Assembly (NCBI GenBank): GCA_029254005.1 | Contig: JAQWYJ010000135.1 | Coordinates: 1-58,680, forward strand | Reading direction: 5' to 3' | Source: Porticoccaceae bacterium | GTDB taxonomy: Bacteria > Pseudomonadota > Gammaproteobacteria > Pseudomonadales > Porticoccaceae | DNA: 58,680 nucleotides | Part shown: piece by piece, positions 8,999 through 19,062 of the stretch | Position numbering within the stretch: position 1 is the stretch's first letter | Layout: every line of letters begins with the position of its first letter | The notes under the pieces: generated by a model | The model's input: the letters and a program-made list of their open reading frames with translations, nothing else | Told to the model about the DNA's origin: nothing | Database searches by the model: none | Translations under genes and position numbers: made by a program

Positions 8999-10198
8999 CT
9001 ACTGTTTTACTGCCCAATATTGCTCGGTGTTGGATATGCCCCAGTTCTCAGGATCTTCTGGCCCAAGGATACTGTCCGCGATGGATTTGTCGGACAAATC
9101 ATAGATTTCAGGAGTTAAATAGCGATGGGTTTTTACGCAGAAAAACACCTTTACTCGGGGCTTCAGTAACGATTGACTGTTTTGTTCATAAACCACACCC
9201 AGTTTTTCACTTTTAAGCTTCACTAGAGCCCCGATGGGGTATATACCTATTAGTTTTACAAATGTTTGAAATAGCACTTGGTCTAAGTGCCCAGTCCACT
9301 GACTCATTTTTTTTAGCGCATCTGCAGGATTCCAGCCTTCTTTGTATGCTCGATCAGATGTAATTGCATCATAAACGTCGCATATGGATGCTATTTTGGT
9401 GAGTTGACTAATTTGATTGCCAATAAGGCCTGAGGGGTAGCCCGACCCATCCACTTTTTCATGATGATGAAGGCAGACATCTAAAATAGCCGCGCTTACC
9501 GAGTACTGGTGTTTGAGTATTTTGTACCCTTCCTCAGGGTGTGATCTCATCAGTTTATTTTCTTCTTCAGTCAATGATCCTGGTTTGTTAAGTAGACCCG
9601 TAGGTATATTAGCCTTTCCTACATCGTGCAATAAACCTGCAAGTCCTGCCTCTTTTATTTGCTCCTTTTGCCACCCCAATGCTTTTGCCATTGCCATCAT
9701 TAGTGCACACACAGCTACTGAGTGCATATAAGTATATTCATCAACATTCTTTAGTCGCACAATACTAATCAACGCTTCAGAATTACTCATCACCGATTTT
9801 GAAATGTCATCAACAACGGATTTTGCAGTGTTAACATCCATAGTTTTTCCCATGCGCACATCATCAAAAATACACTGCATAGCTTGCTTTGATTGAGCAT
9901 AAATTGTTATAGCTCGACTTAATTCTTGCTCCATTGGCATAGGCGGCTGCGACGATTCAATAGAGGCCTTTAGCTGTGCTTTCGTAGTTTGTTGAGTCTT
10001 TTTCAAAGGCGCTACATCACAGCCTTTTTGGATGTTGATAATGACTTCTTTAATAGAACTTTGCTGTATTTTCTTTATCTCTTTTTGCCCTTTGAGGGTG
10101 AATTTTGACCGCCAAAAAGGATGGAGCAGCCATGGACCGCAGAAGGCATGTATATGCATTCCAGGGACCAGAGATGATGTTTTTATTTTTTTCAGCAA
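8999..10198 (-). CDS. HD-GYP domain protein, probable c-di-GMP phosphodiesterase
   Basis: A 399-residue cytoplasmic protein. The N-terminal 80 or so residues look like the DUF3391 domain often fused to HD-GYP. The HD-GYP domain carries the intact motifs HDVGK (H191, D192) and HHEKVDGSGYP (GYP at 253-255), followed by the typical CDVYDAITSDRAYKEG. All metal- and GYP-motif residues are present, so it is predicted to hydrolyse cyclic di-GMP and influence motility or attachment. The start appears to be TTG at 10198, supported by AGG about eight bases upstream and by the absence of an alternative start before the DUF3391 region. There is no receiver or membrane domain. Confidence 0.92.
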   Translation of the reverse strand: MLKKIKTSSLVPGMHIHAFCGPWLLHPFWRSKFTLKGQKEIKKIQQSSIKEVIINIQKGCDVAPLKKTQQTTKAQLKASIESSQPPMPMEQELSRAITIYAQSKQAMQCIFDDVRMGKTMDVNTAKSVVDDISKSVMSNSEALISIVRLKNVDEYTYMHSVAVCALMMAMAKALGWQKEQIKEAGLAGLLHDVGKANIPTGLLNKPGSLTEEENKLMRSHPEEGYKILKHQYSVSAAILDVCLHHHEKVDGSGYPSGLIGNQISQLTKIASICDVYDAITSDRAYKEGWNPADALKKMSQWTGHLDQVLFQTFVKLIGIYPIGALVKLKSEKLGVVYEQNSQSLLKPRVKVFFCVKTHRYLTPEIYDLSDKSIADSILGPEDPENWGISNTEQYWAVKQ

Positions 10199-10422
10199 GG
10201 TACCTGTATCCGAAGATTATGGGTCAAATTATTGTTCCCATTTAGCACTAATACGCTTGATGGTATTTTCAATGTGATTACTTTTGATCACCGCCCAACC
10301 TTTATAGTATCAATTAAAAACGGTTTCCCAAATCAACTTTATTATAACAATTTAGCCATGTATAGTTTTAACCAATGCTATTATCATTCTAACTGATCAA
10401 ACACATTTAAAAAGGAGTTTTT

Positions 10423-11211
10423 ATGAAATGTCATACAATTGACTATGAAATTTTTGGTGGCGATATGCAAGTGGTTGAGATTGAGTTGGATCCCTCAGAG
10501 ACGGTTATCGCTGAAGCTGGAGCAATGAATTGGATGGACGATAGTATTGCATTTGAGGCTAAAATGGGAGACGGCTCCCAACCAGAAAAAGGCTTGTTTG
10601 GTAGTTTAATCGACGTTGGTAAGCGCGCACTGACTGGTGAATCTATTTTTATGACTCACTTTATTAACGCCGGTATTGGCAAAAAACGAGTTGCCTTTGC
10701 AGCACCCTATCCGGGTAAAATTATTCCTCTCGATATGGCTAAACTCGGTGGAGAGTTGATATGTCAAAAGGATGCCTTTTTGTGTGCTGCTCTGGGTACC
10801 GAAGTGAGTATTGCTTTCAATCAGAAACTAGGGGCTGGTTTTTTTGGCGGGGAAGGTTTTATCTTACAGCGGTTACGAGGTGATGGTATGGCTTTTGTTC
10901 ATGCTGGTGGCACCATAGTAGAGAAGCAACTTACAGGGGAAACTCTCAAGGTCGATACTGGCTGTATTGTTGGTTTTACCTCTGGTATAAACTACGATAT
11001 TGAGCGAGCAGGGGGCTTAAAGTCGATGTTCTTTGGTGGAGAAGGACTCTTTTTAGCTACCCTGCAGGGAACTGGTACCGTGTACTTGCAAAGTCTTCCT
11101 TTCTCACGCTTGGCTGATCGAGTTATTAGTAGTGCACCAAGTATCGGCGGATCGGATAAGGGAGAGGGCTCTGTTTTGGGTGGATTGGGTAGGATGTTAG
11201 ATGGACACTAA
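10423..11211 (+). CDS. TIGR00266/AIM24-family protein
   Basis: A 262-residue protein of the AIM24/TIGR00266 family. It starts with the typical pattern [15 protein letters not shown], then [15 protein letters not shown], and has repeated Gly-rich beta-strand turns ([31 protein letters not shown]) that reflect the family's internal duplication. No enzyme residues are known; in mitochondria the homologue supports inner-membrane organisation, and bacterial function is undefined. The ATG follows AAAAAGGAG, a strong ribosome binding site. It is monocistronic with a terminator-like hairpin downstream. Confidence 0.9.
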   Translation: MKCHTIDYEIFGGDMQVVEIELDPSETVIAEAGAMNWMDDSIAFEAKMGDGSQPEKGLFGSLIDVGKRALTGESIFMTHFINAGIGKKRVAFAAPYPGKIIPLDMAKLGGELICQKDAFLCAALGTEVSIAFNQKLGAGFFGGEGFILQRLRGDGMAFVHAGGTIVEKQLTGETLKVDTGCIVGFTSGINYDIERAGGLKSMFFGGEGLFLATLQGTGTVYLQSLPFSRLADRVISSAPSIGGSDKGEGSVLGGLGRMLDGH

Positions 11212-11339
11212 GCACGTTGACATTTTCCGTGTTCACTGTAAATATTATCTCCTTGATAACTTCTGTGATGCACATTCTATGGTGTATTTGAAGCGCAATG
11301 AGATCATTATTTAATCTTTAAAGGGAAATTCTATAAGTT

Positions 11340-11386
11340 AAGAGACTTACAATGCTTTTGTAAAGAGTGTTGTAGGCCTCTTTTTT
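11340..11386 (+). terminator. Rho-independent terminator after the AIM24-family gene
   Basis: AAGAGACTTACAA (11340-11352) can pair with TTGTAGGCCTCTT (11370-11382), giving a 13-position stem with one A-C mismatch and one G-U pair. The stem runs into a T-run of six (11381-11386). The position between the AIM24-family gene and the GH30 gene fits a terminator. Confidence 0.6.
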
Positions 11387-11441
11387 GAGCTAACCGCGGA
11401 ATTTAAATTTAATTTTAATTAGGCAATAGGTAAGTTTGTCG

Positions 11442-12923
11442 ATGAAAAAGAATCGATTCGTAATATTGGTCTGCACCATTTTAGTGGCAGGCTGTCAGGA
11501 GCAATCAGTGTCTTCAACTACACGGTCAACTACCCATGATCAAACTACTACAGCTAAGCCGGTGCTAGCGGCTAAGGTATACACTACAGCCAAGGATACG
11601 GATAAACGTTTAACACTTACCGATGAACTGACGTTTGGGCAAGGCGTACAGCCCTTTGAATCTGAGGTGTCGGTATTTGTAAATCCTAATAAGCGCTATC
11701 AAAGAGTTCTTGGGTTTGGTGGTGCTATTACTGATGCTAGCTCAGAGGTGTTTGCTAAGTTGTCTGGTGACAAGCAGGATGAGTTGCTTAAGGCTTACTT
11801 TGATAAGGAACAGGGCATTGGTTATACGTTAGTGCGGACTTCTATTCATAGCTCTGATTTTGGCAGCTCCAGCCATACTTATATCGAAGAAGGCGATAAG
11901 TCTTTAGCCACCTTTAACATTGACAAAGATCGGGAGTTTAGAATTCCATTAATTAAGCGTGCTATGCAGGCTGCTGGCGGAGAATTAACCTTCTATGCCA
12001 GCCCTTGGAGCGCGCCAGCCTTTATGAAAAGTAACAATAATATGCTGCGCGGTGGAAAGTTATTACCTGAATATTATGATACTTGGGCTCATTACTTTGC
12101 CAAATTTATTAAAGCATATGAAGATGAAAATATTCCGGTCTGGGGTGTAACGATTCAAAATGAACCCATGGCAGTGCAGCGCTGGGAATCAATGATTTAT
12201 ACTGCAGAGGAAGAGCGCGATTTCCTTAAAAATCACCTTGGTCCGATTCTGGAAGAAGAAGGATTGGGAGATAAAAAAATTGTGGTCTGGGACCATAATC
12301 GAGATTTAATTACTAGACGGGCCAATGTTATTTTTGAAGATCCTGAGGCCTCTAAATATGCGTGGGGAATTGGCTTTCATTGGTACGAAACCTGGGCTGG
12401 TGGTGAAACCATGCATGATAATCTCGCCTTGGTCAATGAATCCTACCCTTCTAAAAATCTACTGTTCACCGAGGGTACCAACGAAAATTTCCGTGAGGAT
12501 CGTTACCAATACTGGCCAAATGCAGAGCGCTATGGTCATTCAATGATTAATGACTTTAACAGAGGAACTGTCGGTTGGACTGACTGGAATATTTTATTGG
12601 ATCATACTGGCGGACCGAATCATGTGCAGAACTTTTGTTTTGCTCCGATTCATGGTGATACACGGACTGGCGAATTGATTTACACTCCAACATATTACTA
12701 CATAGGACATTTTTCAAAATTTGTTCGCCCTAATGCACAACGAGTGAGCACTAGCAGCAGCCGAAGTTTTTTATTGGCTACCTCATTTGTTAATGAAAGT
12801 GGTGAGATGGCAACCATTGTGATGAACCATACCGATGCTGCAATTAATTATAATTTCTTTGTTGGCAAAGCACAGAGTAAGCTGAGTATTCCAGCCCGTG
12901 CTATACAAACCGTGGTTTACTGA
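11442..12923 (+). CDS. GH30-family glycoside hydrolase, lipoprotein
   Basis: About 493 residues from ATG 11442. The lipobox LVAGC puts the lipidated Cys at residue 18, so the enzyme should be membrane-anchored outside the cytoplasm. The GH30 hallmark GFGGAITDAS is present. The acid/base Glu is E241 in WGVTIQNEP and the nucleophile is E344 in LLFTEGTNE. The C-terminal beta-sandwich ends with IPARAIQTVVY as in glucosylceramidase and beta-1,6-glucanase relatives. Specificity (beta-glucosyl, beta-1,6-glucan or xylan) is not decided by visible residues. A Thr/Ser-rich linker separates the lipobox from the catalytic domain. An M28 peptidase gene follows after 84 bases on the same strand. Confidence 0.93.
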   Translation: MKKNRFVILVCTILVAGCQEQSVSSTTRSTTHDQTTTAKPVLAAKVYTTAKDTDKRLTLTDELTFGQGVQPFESEVSVFVNPNKRYQRVLGFGGAITDASSEVFAKLSGDKQDELLKAYFDKEQGIGYTLVRTSIHSSDFGSSSHTYIEEGDKSLATFNIDKDREFRIPLIKRAMQAAGGELTFYASPWSAPAFMKSNNNMLRGGKLLPEYYDTWAHYFAKFIKAYEDENIPVWGVTIQNEPMAVQRWESMIYTAEEERDFLKNHLGPILEEEGLGDKKIVVWDHNRDLITRRANVIFEDPEASKYAWGIGFHWYETWAGGETMHDNLALVNESYPSKNLLFTEGTNENFREDRYQYWPNAERYGHSMINDFNRGTVGWTDWNILLDHTGGPNHVQNFCFAPIHGDTRTGELIYTPTYYYIGHFSKFVRPNAQRVSTSSSRSFLLATSFVNESGEMATIVMNHTDAAINYNFFVGKAQSKLSIPARAIQTVVY

Positions 12924-13007
12924 TTAGCACCTGGGCGCTGTCCCTTTGGTAATGTACCAAACAGTATGTCGAATCTAAAATGACAACAAAAAAATTGGAG
13001 TAATAAA

Positions 13008-14387
13008 ATGGGCTTGATTAAATCCCTCACTATCACGGCGATGTTGCTTTTGCCTAATATCGCAATGACACAAACATTGGATGAAACTACTAAAAACGAG
13101 GCCAAACAGTTAATCAAACAGGGTCTTCAAAGTGATGTTGGCTACAGGGTAATAGAGAGCCTCACTACAGAGGTAGGTCAGAGATTGGCAGGCAGTGAAG
13201 CTGAGGCTCGTGCCAGAGATTGGGGCGTTGTAAAGCTAAAAGCGCTCGGCTTTAAAAATGTCCGTGTTGAGCCATTTCAGGTAATGTACTGGAAGCGCAA
13301 TGCAGAGTCAGCTGAGATATTGATGCCCTATCCCCAAAAACTGGTCATTACAGCACTTGGTGGCAGTATCGCTACAGCCGCAGATGGTGTAACAGGCACC
13401 ATTGTTAAATTTCCTACATTGCAAGCGCTTAAAGATGCGCCCATGAATGGACTTGAAGGAAAGATTGTTTTTGTCGATGAGTATATGACTAGAACTCAGG
13501 ACGGATCAGGGTATGGTGCTGCTGTGCAAAAACGCTCTGGTGCGGCTAATGAGGCGGGTAAGCGGGGAGCTGTCGCGGCTCTAATTCGTTCTGTTGGTAC
13601 GGATCATCATCGTTTTCCCCATACAGGACAAATGTCGTATCAAGAGGGTGTAACCAAAGTGCCTGTCGCCGCTCTTTCTCCGCCAGATGCGGATCAACTT
13701 AAACGTGCCTTGTTACGTGGCGAGGTTACTGTGAAGCTAGTACTTGATGTGGAGTCTCTAGGCTATCATGAGTCCGGAAACGTTATAGGTGAAATTCCTG
13801 GAATAAGTGATGAAATTGTCCTCATTGGCGGACATTTAGACAGTTGGGATCTGGGTACAGGAGCTGTTGATGATGGTGCGGGTATCGGCATTACTGTGGG
13901 TGCTGCCAAGGTTATTTTAGATAGAAAGAAAATCCCCAAGCGAACAATTAGAGTGGTTATGTTTGGTGCTGAAGAGGTCGGTCTGGTGGGAGCAAAAGCC
14001 TATGCTAAAAAATACAAAAATGATCTAGAAAAACATATTGTTGGTGCTGAATCAGATTTTGGCGCTGGTAAAATTTGGCGATTTGAAACCAACTTTGGTC
14101 AAAGCAAATTGTACAAGGCAAAAGAGTTTCAAACCATATTAGAGCCGCTAGGTATAGCCTTGGGTGCAAATCAAGCTTCTGGTGGTCCTGATATGGGACC
14201 AATGAGAATGCTCGGAATGCCGGTAGTAACGCTTAAGCAAAATGGTTGGGACTATTTTGATTTGCATCACACGCCGGATGACACCTTTGACAAAATAAAG
14301 CCTGAGGACATAGCTCAGAATGTTGCCGCTTATGCTGCCTTTGTTTGGATGGCGGCCAATATGGATGGTAATTTTAAAGACGACTAA
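13008..14387 (+). CDS. Secreted M28-family zinc aminopeptidase
   Basis: A 459-residue protein with a signal peptide (about 1-22). A PA-like insert sits near 120-220 and an M28 di-zinc peptidase domain follows. Candidate zinc ligands are H276 and D278 in GGHLDSWD, D288 in AVDDGAG, E323 in GAEEVG with E322 as general base, D350 in ESDFG, and a His in DLHHTPDD. It should release N-terminal amino acids from peptides in the periplasm. It is transcribed between the GH30 glycosidase and an S9 peptidase, so it belongs to a run of exported hydrolases. The ATG is preceded by a TTGGAG site. Confidence 0.93.
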   Translation: MGLIKSLTITAMLLLPNIAMTQTLDETTKNEAKQLIKQGLQSDVGYRVIESLTTEVGQRLAGSEAEARARDWGVVKLKALGFKNVRVEPFQVMYWKRNAESAEILMPYPQKLVITALGGSIATAADGVTGTIVKFPTLQALKDAPMNGLEGKIVFVDEYMTRTQDGSGYGAAVQKRSGAANEAGKRGAVAALIRSVGTDHHRFPHTGQMSYQEGVTKVPVAALSPPDADQLKRALLRGEVTVKLVLDVESLGYHESGNVIGEIPGISDEIVLIGGHLDSWDLGTGAVDDGAGIGITVGAAKVILDRKKIPKRTIRVVMFGAEEVGLVGAKAYAKKYKNDLEKHIVGAESDFGAGKIWRFETNFGQSKLYKAKEFQTILEPLGIALGANQASGGPDMGPMRMLGMPVVTLKQNGWDYFDLHHTPDDTFDKIKPEDIAQNVAAYAAFVWMAANMDGNFKDD

Positions 14388-14619
14388 CGAACCATTATTA
14401 ACGCCAAGGAAAATGCGTTGGTAAAAAGTAGGGGTCAATCACTGATATGTTTGGAGAAACCTTAACAAAATTGTCAGTAATAGTTTAAATTAAACTGCCA
14501 AGGTGCCCTGAACAAAAATGTGTCAGTAGGCTACTTTGAAGGGTTGGCACCCGCTAAGTACTCAATTTACGCAGACTTGACCATCAAAATTCTTACTTTA
14601 AGTGAAACAAGGATATAAC

Positions 14620-16803
14620 GTGAATTTTTTTCATTACCAACAATTTTTGATTACGTTTTTAGTGTTTAATTTACTTGGTTGTGCAGACAATAACGAAAAT
14701 ACTGCGGCTTCGGATCCAATTTTAATGTCCGAAGTTGATATCTCCGTTTCCTATCCGGTAACTCGACAAGGCACTGTTAAAGATCGCTACTTTAATACTG
14801 ACGTCGCAGATCCGTACCGTTGGTTAGAGGATGATATGAGTGCTGAAACTAAGGCTTGGGTAACATCGCAAAATACCCTTACCTTTAACTATTTGGAAAA
14901 AATACCTTTTCGAAGTGATATTCAAGGTCGACTTGAAACACTGTGGAATTATGAAAAAGTCGGGGCTCCTTTTAAAGAGGGTAATTATACCTATTTTTAT
15001 AAAAACACGGGTCTGCAGAATCAGTATGTTCTGTACCGACAGACTGGAGATACTGAACCAGAGGTTTTCTTAGATCCCAATACACTTAGCCAGGATGGCA
15101 CCACATCTCTAGCGATGCTGCGATTTTCAAAAGATGGTTCTCTAGCGGCTTATGCTATTTCTGAGGCAGGTAGTGACTGGCGTAAGATTATTATTATTGA
15201 CACCGAATCACTTGAAGTGATCGATCAACCTATTGTGGATGTGAAATTTTCAGGTATTGCGTGGAAAGGTCAAGAGGGTTTTTTCTATTCAAGTTATGAA
15301 AAACCTGATGGCAGTGAGCTGTCTGCTAAAACTGACCATCATCGGCTCTACTTTCATCGTTTGGGTACAGCCCAAAGCGAGGACAAGGTGATCTTTGGCG
15401 ATGCAGAGGGTCAAAAGCGTCGATATGTTGGTGCCAGCGTTACCGAAGATGGCCGCTATCTAGTAATTTCTGGTGCTACGTCCACCTCCGGTAATGATCT
15501 CTATCTAAGAGATCTTTCATTGGAAAATTCACCTTTAGTCACTATTTTAAATAACACTGATTCAGAGGCATACGTTTTAGACAATCGCGATACAAAATTG
15601 TTTATTGCCACTAATAAAGACGCGCCCAACCAGCGCATTGTTAGCGTAGATGCAAACGATCCGCGGCCAGAGAATTGGACTGATTTTATACCAGAGACAG
15701 AGCATGTATTGGTGCCGTCCACTGGAGGTGGCTATTTCTTTGCAGAGTACATGGTAGACGCTCTGTCAAAGATTTACCAATATGATTACAACGGTCAAAT
15801 GGTTAGTGAGGTATCCCTGCCGGGCTCGGGCAGTGCCAGCAGCATTAGTGGTAAGCATTCAGCTGAAAAACTCTATTATTCGTTTACTAACTACCATATG
15901 CCATCGACGATTTTTGAGTTTGATGTCAACGATCGTACATCCGTTGTTTATAGTGCCTCAGCAGCTAAGTTTGAATCAGATAACTATGTATCAAAACAGG
16001 TATTTTATGCCTCCAAAGATGGCACTCAAATTCCCATGATGATTACGCATAAAAAGGGGATTACTCTAAACGGTAAAAATCCAACTATGCTTTATGGGTA
16101 CGGTGGATTTAATGTCAGTTTAACGCCCTCTTTTAACATTGCGAATGCATTTTGGTTAGAGCAGGGGGGTGTTTATGCGGTGCCTAATCTTCGAGGTGGA
16201 GGAGAATATGGCAAAGTCTGGCATGATGCGGGGACACAGCTGAAAAAACAAAATGTATTTGATGACTTCATTGCTGCAGCAGAATTTTTGGCTGCAGAGG
16301 GCTATGCCTCTAGCGATTATTTGGCAATTAGTGGTCGATCTAACGGTGGTCTTTTGGTTGCGGCGGTGCTAACCCAGCGCCCTGATCTAATGCAAGTAGC
16401 GCTCCCCGGTGTTGGCGTGCTTGATATGCTCAGATACCACACCTTCACTGCTGGAGCGGGCTGGGCCTATGACTATGGCACCGCTGAACAAAGTCCAGCA
16501 ATGTTTGAATATTTAAAGGCTTATTCTCCGGTGCATAATGTTGGAGAAATACACTATCCTGCGGTTTTAGTCACAACAGGCGATCATGATGATCGCGTGG
16601 TGCCAGCACATTCGTTTAAGTTTACGGCACATTTGCAGGACAAAAACATAAGCCAAAAGCCAATGTTGATCCGTATAGAGACTGATGCGGGTCATGGTGC
16701 CGGAACCCCGGTGAAAAAAACTATCGCCCAGTATGTTGATAGCTTTGGTTTTGTGCTTTTTAATATGGGTTATACGTCGCTGCCTCAGAAAACCGATGGT
16801 TAA
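14620..16803 (+). CDS. S9A prolyl oligopeptidase-family lipoprotein
   Basis: A 727-residue protein when started at GTG 14620, which has AAGGA eight bases upstream; an earlier GTG at 14602 lacks a site. The lipobox is LLGC (C21). An N-terminal beta-propeller follows [11 protein letters not shown], then an alpha/beta-hydrolase domain. The nucleophile is S574 in GRSNGG, the Asp lies in GDHDDRVVP and the His in DAGHGAG, so the catalytic triad is complete. It should cleave short peptides, usually after proline. Lipid anchoring implies action in the periplasm, unlike classical cytoplasmic prolyl oligopeptidase. A second, diverged S9 lipoprotein lies at 45.4 kb. Confidence 0.93.
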   Translation: MNFFHYQQFLITFLVFNLLGCADNNENTAASDPILMSEVDISVSYPVTRQGTVKDRYFNTDVADPYRWLEDDMSAETKAWVTSQNTLTFNYLEKIPFRSDIQGRLETLWNYEKVGAPFKEGNYTYFYKNTGLQNQYVLYRQTGDTEPEVFLDPNTLSQDGTTSLAMLRFSKDGSLAAYAISEAGSDWRKIIIIDTESLEVIDQPIVDVKFSGIAWKGQEGFFYSSYEKPDGSELSAKTDHHRLYFHRLGTAQSEDKVIFGDAEGQKRRYVGASVTEDGRYLVISGATSTSGNDLYLRDLSLENSPLVTILNNTDSEAYVLDNRDTKLFIATNKDAPNQRIVSVDANDPRPENWTDFIPETEHVLVPSTGGGYFFAEYMVDALSKIYQYDYNGQMVSEVSLPGSGSASSISGKHSAEKLYYSFTNYHMPSTIFEFDVNDRTSVVYSASAAKFESDNYVSKQVFYASKDGTQIPMMITHKKGITLNGKNPTMLYGYGGFNVSLTPSFNIANAFWLEQGGVYAVPNLRGGGEYGKVWHDAGTQLKKQNVFDDFIAAAEFLAAEGYASSDYLAISGRSNGGLLVAAVLTQRPDLMQVALPGVGVLDMLRYHTFTAGAGWAYDYGTAEQSPAMFEYLKAYSPVHNVGEIHYPAVLVTTGDHDDRVVPAHSFKFTAHLQDKNISQKPMLIRIETDAGHGAGTPVKKTIAQYVDSFGFVLFNMGYTSLPQKTDG

Positions 16804-16849
16804 CCTGGTTGTCTATTTTAGAGAATTGGTATAATTAAGGGATAAGAAA

Positions 16850-17236
16850 ATGACCACGAACCTTTCCGTGTTACTAAGCGGTATCACTGCCGGAATTATT
16901 TTGTTCCAAACAGCGGTGATAGCACCCACTGTGTTTAGGGGGTTGGGGCCGGATCACGCAGGGCCGTTCCTACGCAAGGTGTTCCCCACGTTCTTTGTTT
17001 TCATTGCTGTACTCGGTTTACTCACTCTAGGTAGCGCAGTGACTAATGACTTAATACTGCAATCATGGATTGGTGGCGTGACAGCTCTTTTTGCTATTTG
17101 TGCCTACATGATTATACCTAGAACCAACAAAGCCCGAGATGAGGGACATGAAAAATCTTTTAAAAGGCTACACAATGCTAGTGTCATAATGACCGTTGCC
17201 ATGTTACTAATAAACCTTAGTAGTGGTTTCATATAA
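16850..17236 (+). CDS. DUF4149-like small membrane protein
   Basis: A 128-residue protein with four hydrophobic segments. The N-terminal pattern with FQTAVIAPTVFRGL, the central FLRKVFPTFFVF and the later basic loop ending FKRLHNAS match DUF4149 (TMEM205-like) proteins. No biochemical role is established for the family. It begins 46 bases after the S9 peptidase gene with an AAGGGATAAG ribosome binding site and is probably transcribed with it or from its own promoter. There is no obvious link to the NiSOD genes that follow 200 bases later. Confidence 0.75.
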   Translation: MTTNLSVLLSGITAGIILFQTAVIAPTVFRGLGPDHAGPFLRKVFPTFFVFIAVLGLLTLGSAVTNDLILQSWIGGVTALFAICAYMIIPRTNKARDEGHEKSFKRLHNASVIMTVAMLLINLSSGFI

Positions 17237-17434
17237 TTTTAAAGCGATAATAATCGTGTTTATGAATGGCCAAAATTTGGTTTATTAAGATTGTTATTGA
17301 GGTTTTTTCATCTTATAGTTTTGGTCTAGGTCTTTGGGGAGCAACCTAGGTTGTATGATATCTGGGAGTTCAAGACTTTAAGAATAAACACCACCGTTTT
17401 TTCACATAGATTTTAATCAAAGGAAATAAATATA

Positions 17435-17662
17435 ATGAAAGCAATTTCGACTATTTTGTTCACACTTCTCTCTAGCACGGTATTGGCTCATACTGGCGAC
17501 CACCAAGGACTATGGCATGATCATGGTGCTTTGGCCCAAGCTGTGATGTTGATAATGACATTGGCAGGGTGCGCGGTGTTTATGTTTCGTTCTAGGACAA
17601 ACGTCAATGCTCAACAGCAGGTGAAGTTAAAAACCAATAACACTTCTAAATTACAAGACTGA
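17435..17662 (+). CDS. His-rich small membrane protein upstream of sodN
   Basis: A 75-residue protein with a signal peptide (1-18, cleavage likely after VLA) whose mature N-terminus would start with His. Four histidines crowd the segment HTGDHQGLWHDHG (H19, H23, H28, H30). A transmembrane helix (about 33-50) and a short polar, basic cytoplasmic tail follow. An AAAGGAAATAAAT site precedes the ATG. I do not recognise the family. It lies 14 bases before sodN on the same strand. Because NiSOD needs nickel delivery, a metal-binding or nickel-handling role is an inference from the His cluster and position only. Confidence 0.7.
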   Translation: MKAISTILFTLLSSTVLAHTGDHQGLWHDHGALAQAVMLIMTLAGCAVFMFRSRTNVNAQQQVKLKTNNTSKLQD

Positions 17663-17676
17663 ATAGGATTACTAAC

Positions 17677-18147
17677 ATGTTTGCAATAACTGATGTTAAA
17701 GCACATTGTGATATACCGTGTAAAATTTATGACCCAGCAACAGCCTTAATCGCTACTTTAAGCGTAATTAGATTGTTGGATTTGATTCATGAACTTGGCG
17801 ATACTGTTACCTCTGCTGCGGACTCGGCACAGTTGGTTCGCTTGACTGACCAAAAGGAGACTCATGCGGCAAGTGTAAAGCACGATATTACTACAATTTG
17901 GGGTGATTATTTTAAAGCACCTCAAATCGAAGCTTACCCGGAAGTTCATGAACTAGTTCATACTATTATGATGCAAGCCTCTAAATGTAAGCAGGGAATA
18001 GCTCGGGAGAATGGTGAAAATTTGTTGGCGAGCGTGAATAGATTTGCTGAAATTTTTTGGGCAACAAAAGGCGTTGAAACTGAAAAGGTAATCGCACCTT
18101 ATCCACCGGCTCTCGCCGTGGTGCAGCCTGTTCTAGCAGGTGCTTAA
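17677..18147 (+). CDS. sodN: Nickel superoxide dismutase
   Basis: A 156-residue precursor. The nickel hook is HCDIPCKIY, with His immediately after the short leader MFAITDVKA, so cleavage before H10 would expose the His1, Cys2 and Cys6 ligands of the mature enzyme. The position usually Gly after the second Cys is Lys here. The rest is the expected four-helix bundle. The enzyme dismutates superoxide to peroxide and oxygen in the cytoplasm. The maturation protease gene overlaps its 3' end by eight bases, and a His-rich mini membrane protein gene precedes it by 14 bases, so all three likely form one operon. Confidence 0.96.
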   Translation: MFAITDVKAHCDIPCKIYDPATALIATLSVIRLLDLIHELGDTVTSAADSAQLVRLTDQKETHAASVKHDITTIWGDYFKAPQIEAYPEVHELVHTIMMQASKCKQGIARENGENLLASVNRFAEIFWATKGVETEKVIAPYPPALAVVQPVLAGA

Positions 18148-18427
18148 TCTATTTCGTGTTTCTGGCAATAGTATGTATCCAAGTTTGTCGTCGGGTGATC
18201 TTATTATCACCCGACGAACAGCTTCACTGTTTGTAGGTGACGTAGTGGTCTATCGCACTGAGACAGTGGGGAAGATCATAAAGCGAATCGCTGATATTGA
18301 TGCTCAAACTGTGGTTTTAGTTGGAGACAACCCTAGGTTGGCGTCGTCATTTTGTGGCATGAGCCTGAATCGCTCAGCAATCGTTGGAAAACTACTTATA
18401 AAGGTTAGCGTCCCTTTTTCATCCTAG
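18140..18427 (+). CDS. sodX: Nickel-type superoxide dismutase maturation protease
   Basis: A 95-residue S26 signal-peptidase-like protein starting at GTG 18140 and overlapping sodN by eight bases, which indicates translational coupling. The catalytic Ser is S11 in VSGNSMYPSL and the Lys is probably K48 in GKIIKRI. The conserved GDNP segment is present. It lacks a transmembrane anchor, as expected for SodX, which removes the NiSOD leader to free the N-terminal histidine for nickel binding. Position and motifs agree, so the assignment is firm. Confidence 0.93.
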   Translation: MLNLFRVSGNSMYPSLSSGDLIITRRTASLFVGDVVVYRTETVGKIIKRIADIDAQTVVLVGDNPRLASSFCGMSLNRSAIVGKLLIKVSVPFSS

Positions 18428-18541
18428 CGGATATGTTGTGAACCATATTGAGTTACTCGGCGGATGTTGGGTTTGATAATCCAGGTTTAGCCGGGGGCCG
18501 TACCGATACTCGATTAAATAAATCTTATCAGAGGAAGTATT

Positions 18542-18994
18542 ATGACGAATTTTTTAAAAGTTGCGGTTTTTATGGGCTTAAGCGTCGGTGCAAGCTTGTC
18601 GCAGGCGGCCTGTTCATTTGACGTAGAGGTGGGTGACTACCTTAAATTTAGTGCCGCAGATATGACCGTGGAAAAAAGTTGTGAATCAATCACCATAAAC
18701 CTTACGCATAGCGGCAAATTGCCCGCCAAAATAATGGGTCATAACTGGGTGTTGGCAAAAAGTTCTGATGTTCAGGTATTGGCAACGCAGGGGATGAGTG
18801 CGGGCCTTGCAGCTAGTTATGTGCCCGTTGGTGATGATCGGGTTGTGGCTTACACGTCGGTGATCGGAGGTGGCGAGACAACCAATGTGAGTTTTTCAAC
18901 CGAAGGCTTAACCAGTGGCGAATCTTATATGTTCTTTTGTTCCTTCCCCGGACACTCCTACAGTATGCGTGGAGCATTTAATGTAAACCCCTAG
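18542..18994 (+). CDS. azu: Azurin (type 1 blue copper protein)
   Basis: A 150-residue precursor with a signal peptide (about 1-22). The copper ligands are H67 in MGHNW, C133 in FFCSFPGHSYSM, H138 and the axial M142; G66 gives the usual carbonyl contact. C24 and C47 match the conserved azurin disulfide. Azurin shuttles single electrons in the periplasm, for example from cytochromes to oxidases, reductases or peroxidase. The ATG follows an AGAGGAAG site. It stands alone, is convergent with fpr and shares a bidirectional hairpin terminator with it. Confidence 0.95.
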   Translation: MTNFLKVAVFMGLSVGASLSQAACSFDVEVGDYLKFSAADMTVEKSCESITINLTHSGKLPAKIMGHNWVLAKSSDVQVLATQGMSAGLAASYVPVGDDRVVAYTSVIGGGETTNVSFSTEGLTSGESYMFFCSFPGHSYSMRGAFNVNP

Positions 18995-19014
18995 GATCTA
19001 TCTCGGCGATTTAA

Positions 19015-19034
19015 AGGCCGTTTTTGAACGGCCT
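19015..19034. terminator. Bidirectional hairpin between azurin and fpr
   Basis: AGGCCGTT (19015-19022) pairs with AACGGCCT (19027-19034) around a TTTG loop, a perfect 8-bp GC-rich stem. It is followed by CTTTCT on the plus strand and TTTAAAT on the minus strand, and lies between two convergent genes. Typical short shared terminator. Confidence 0.75.
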
Positions 19035-19062
19035 CTTTCTCGCTATGCTGATTCAGTCAGAG

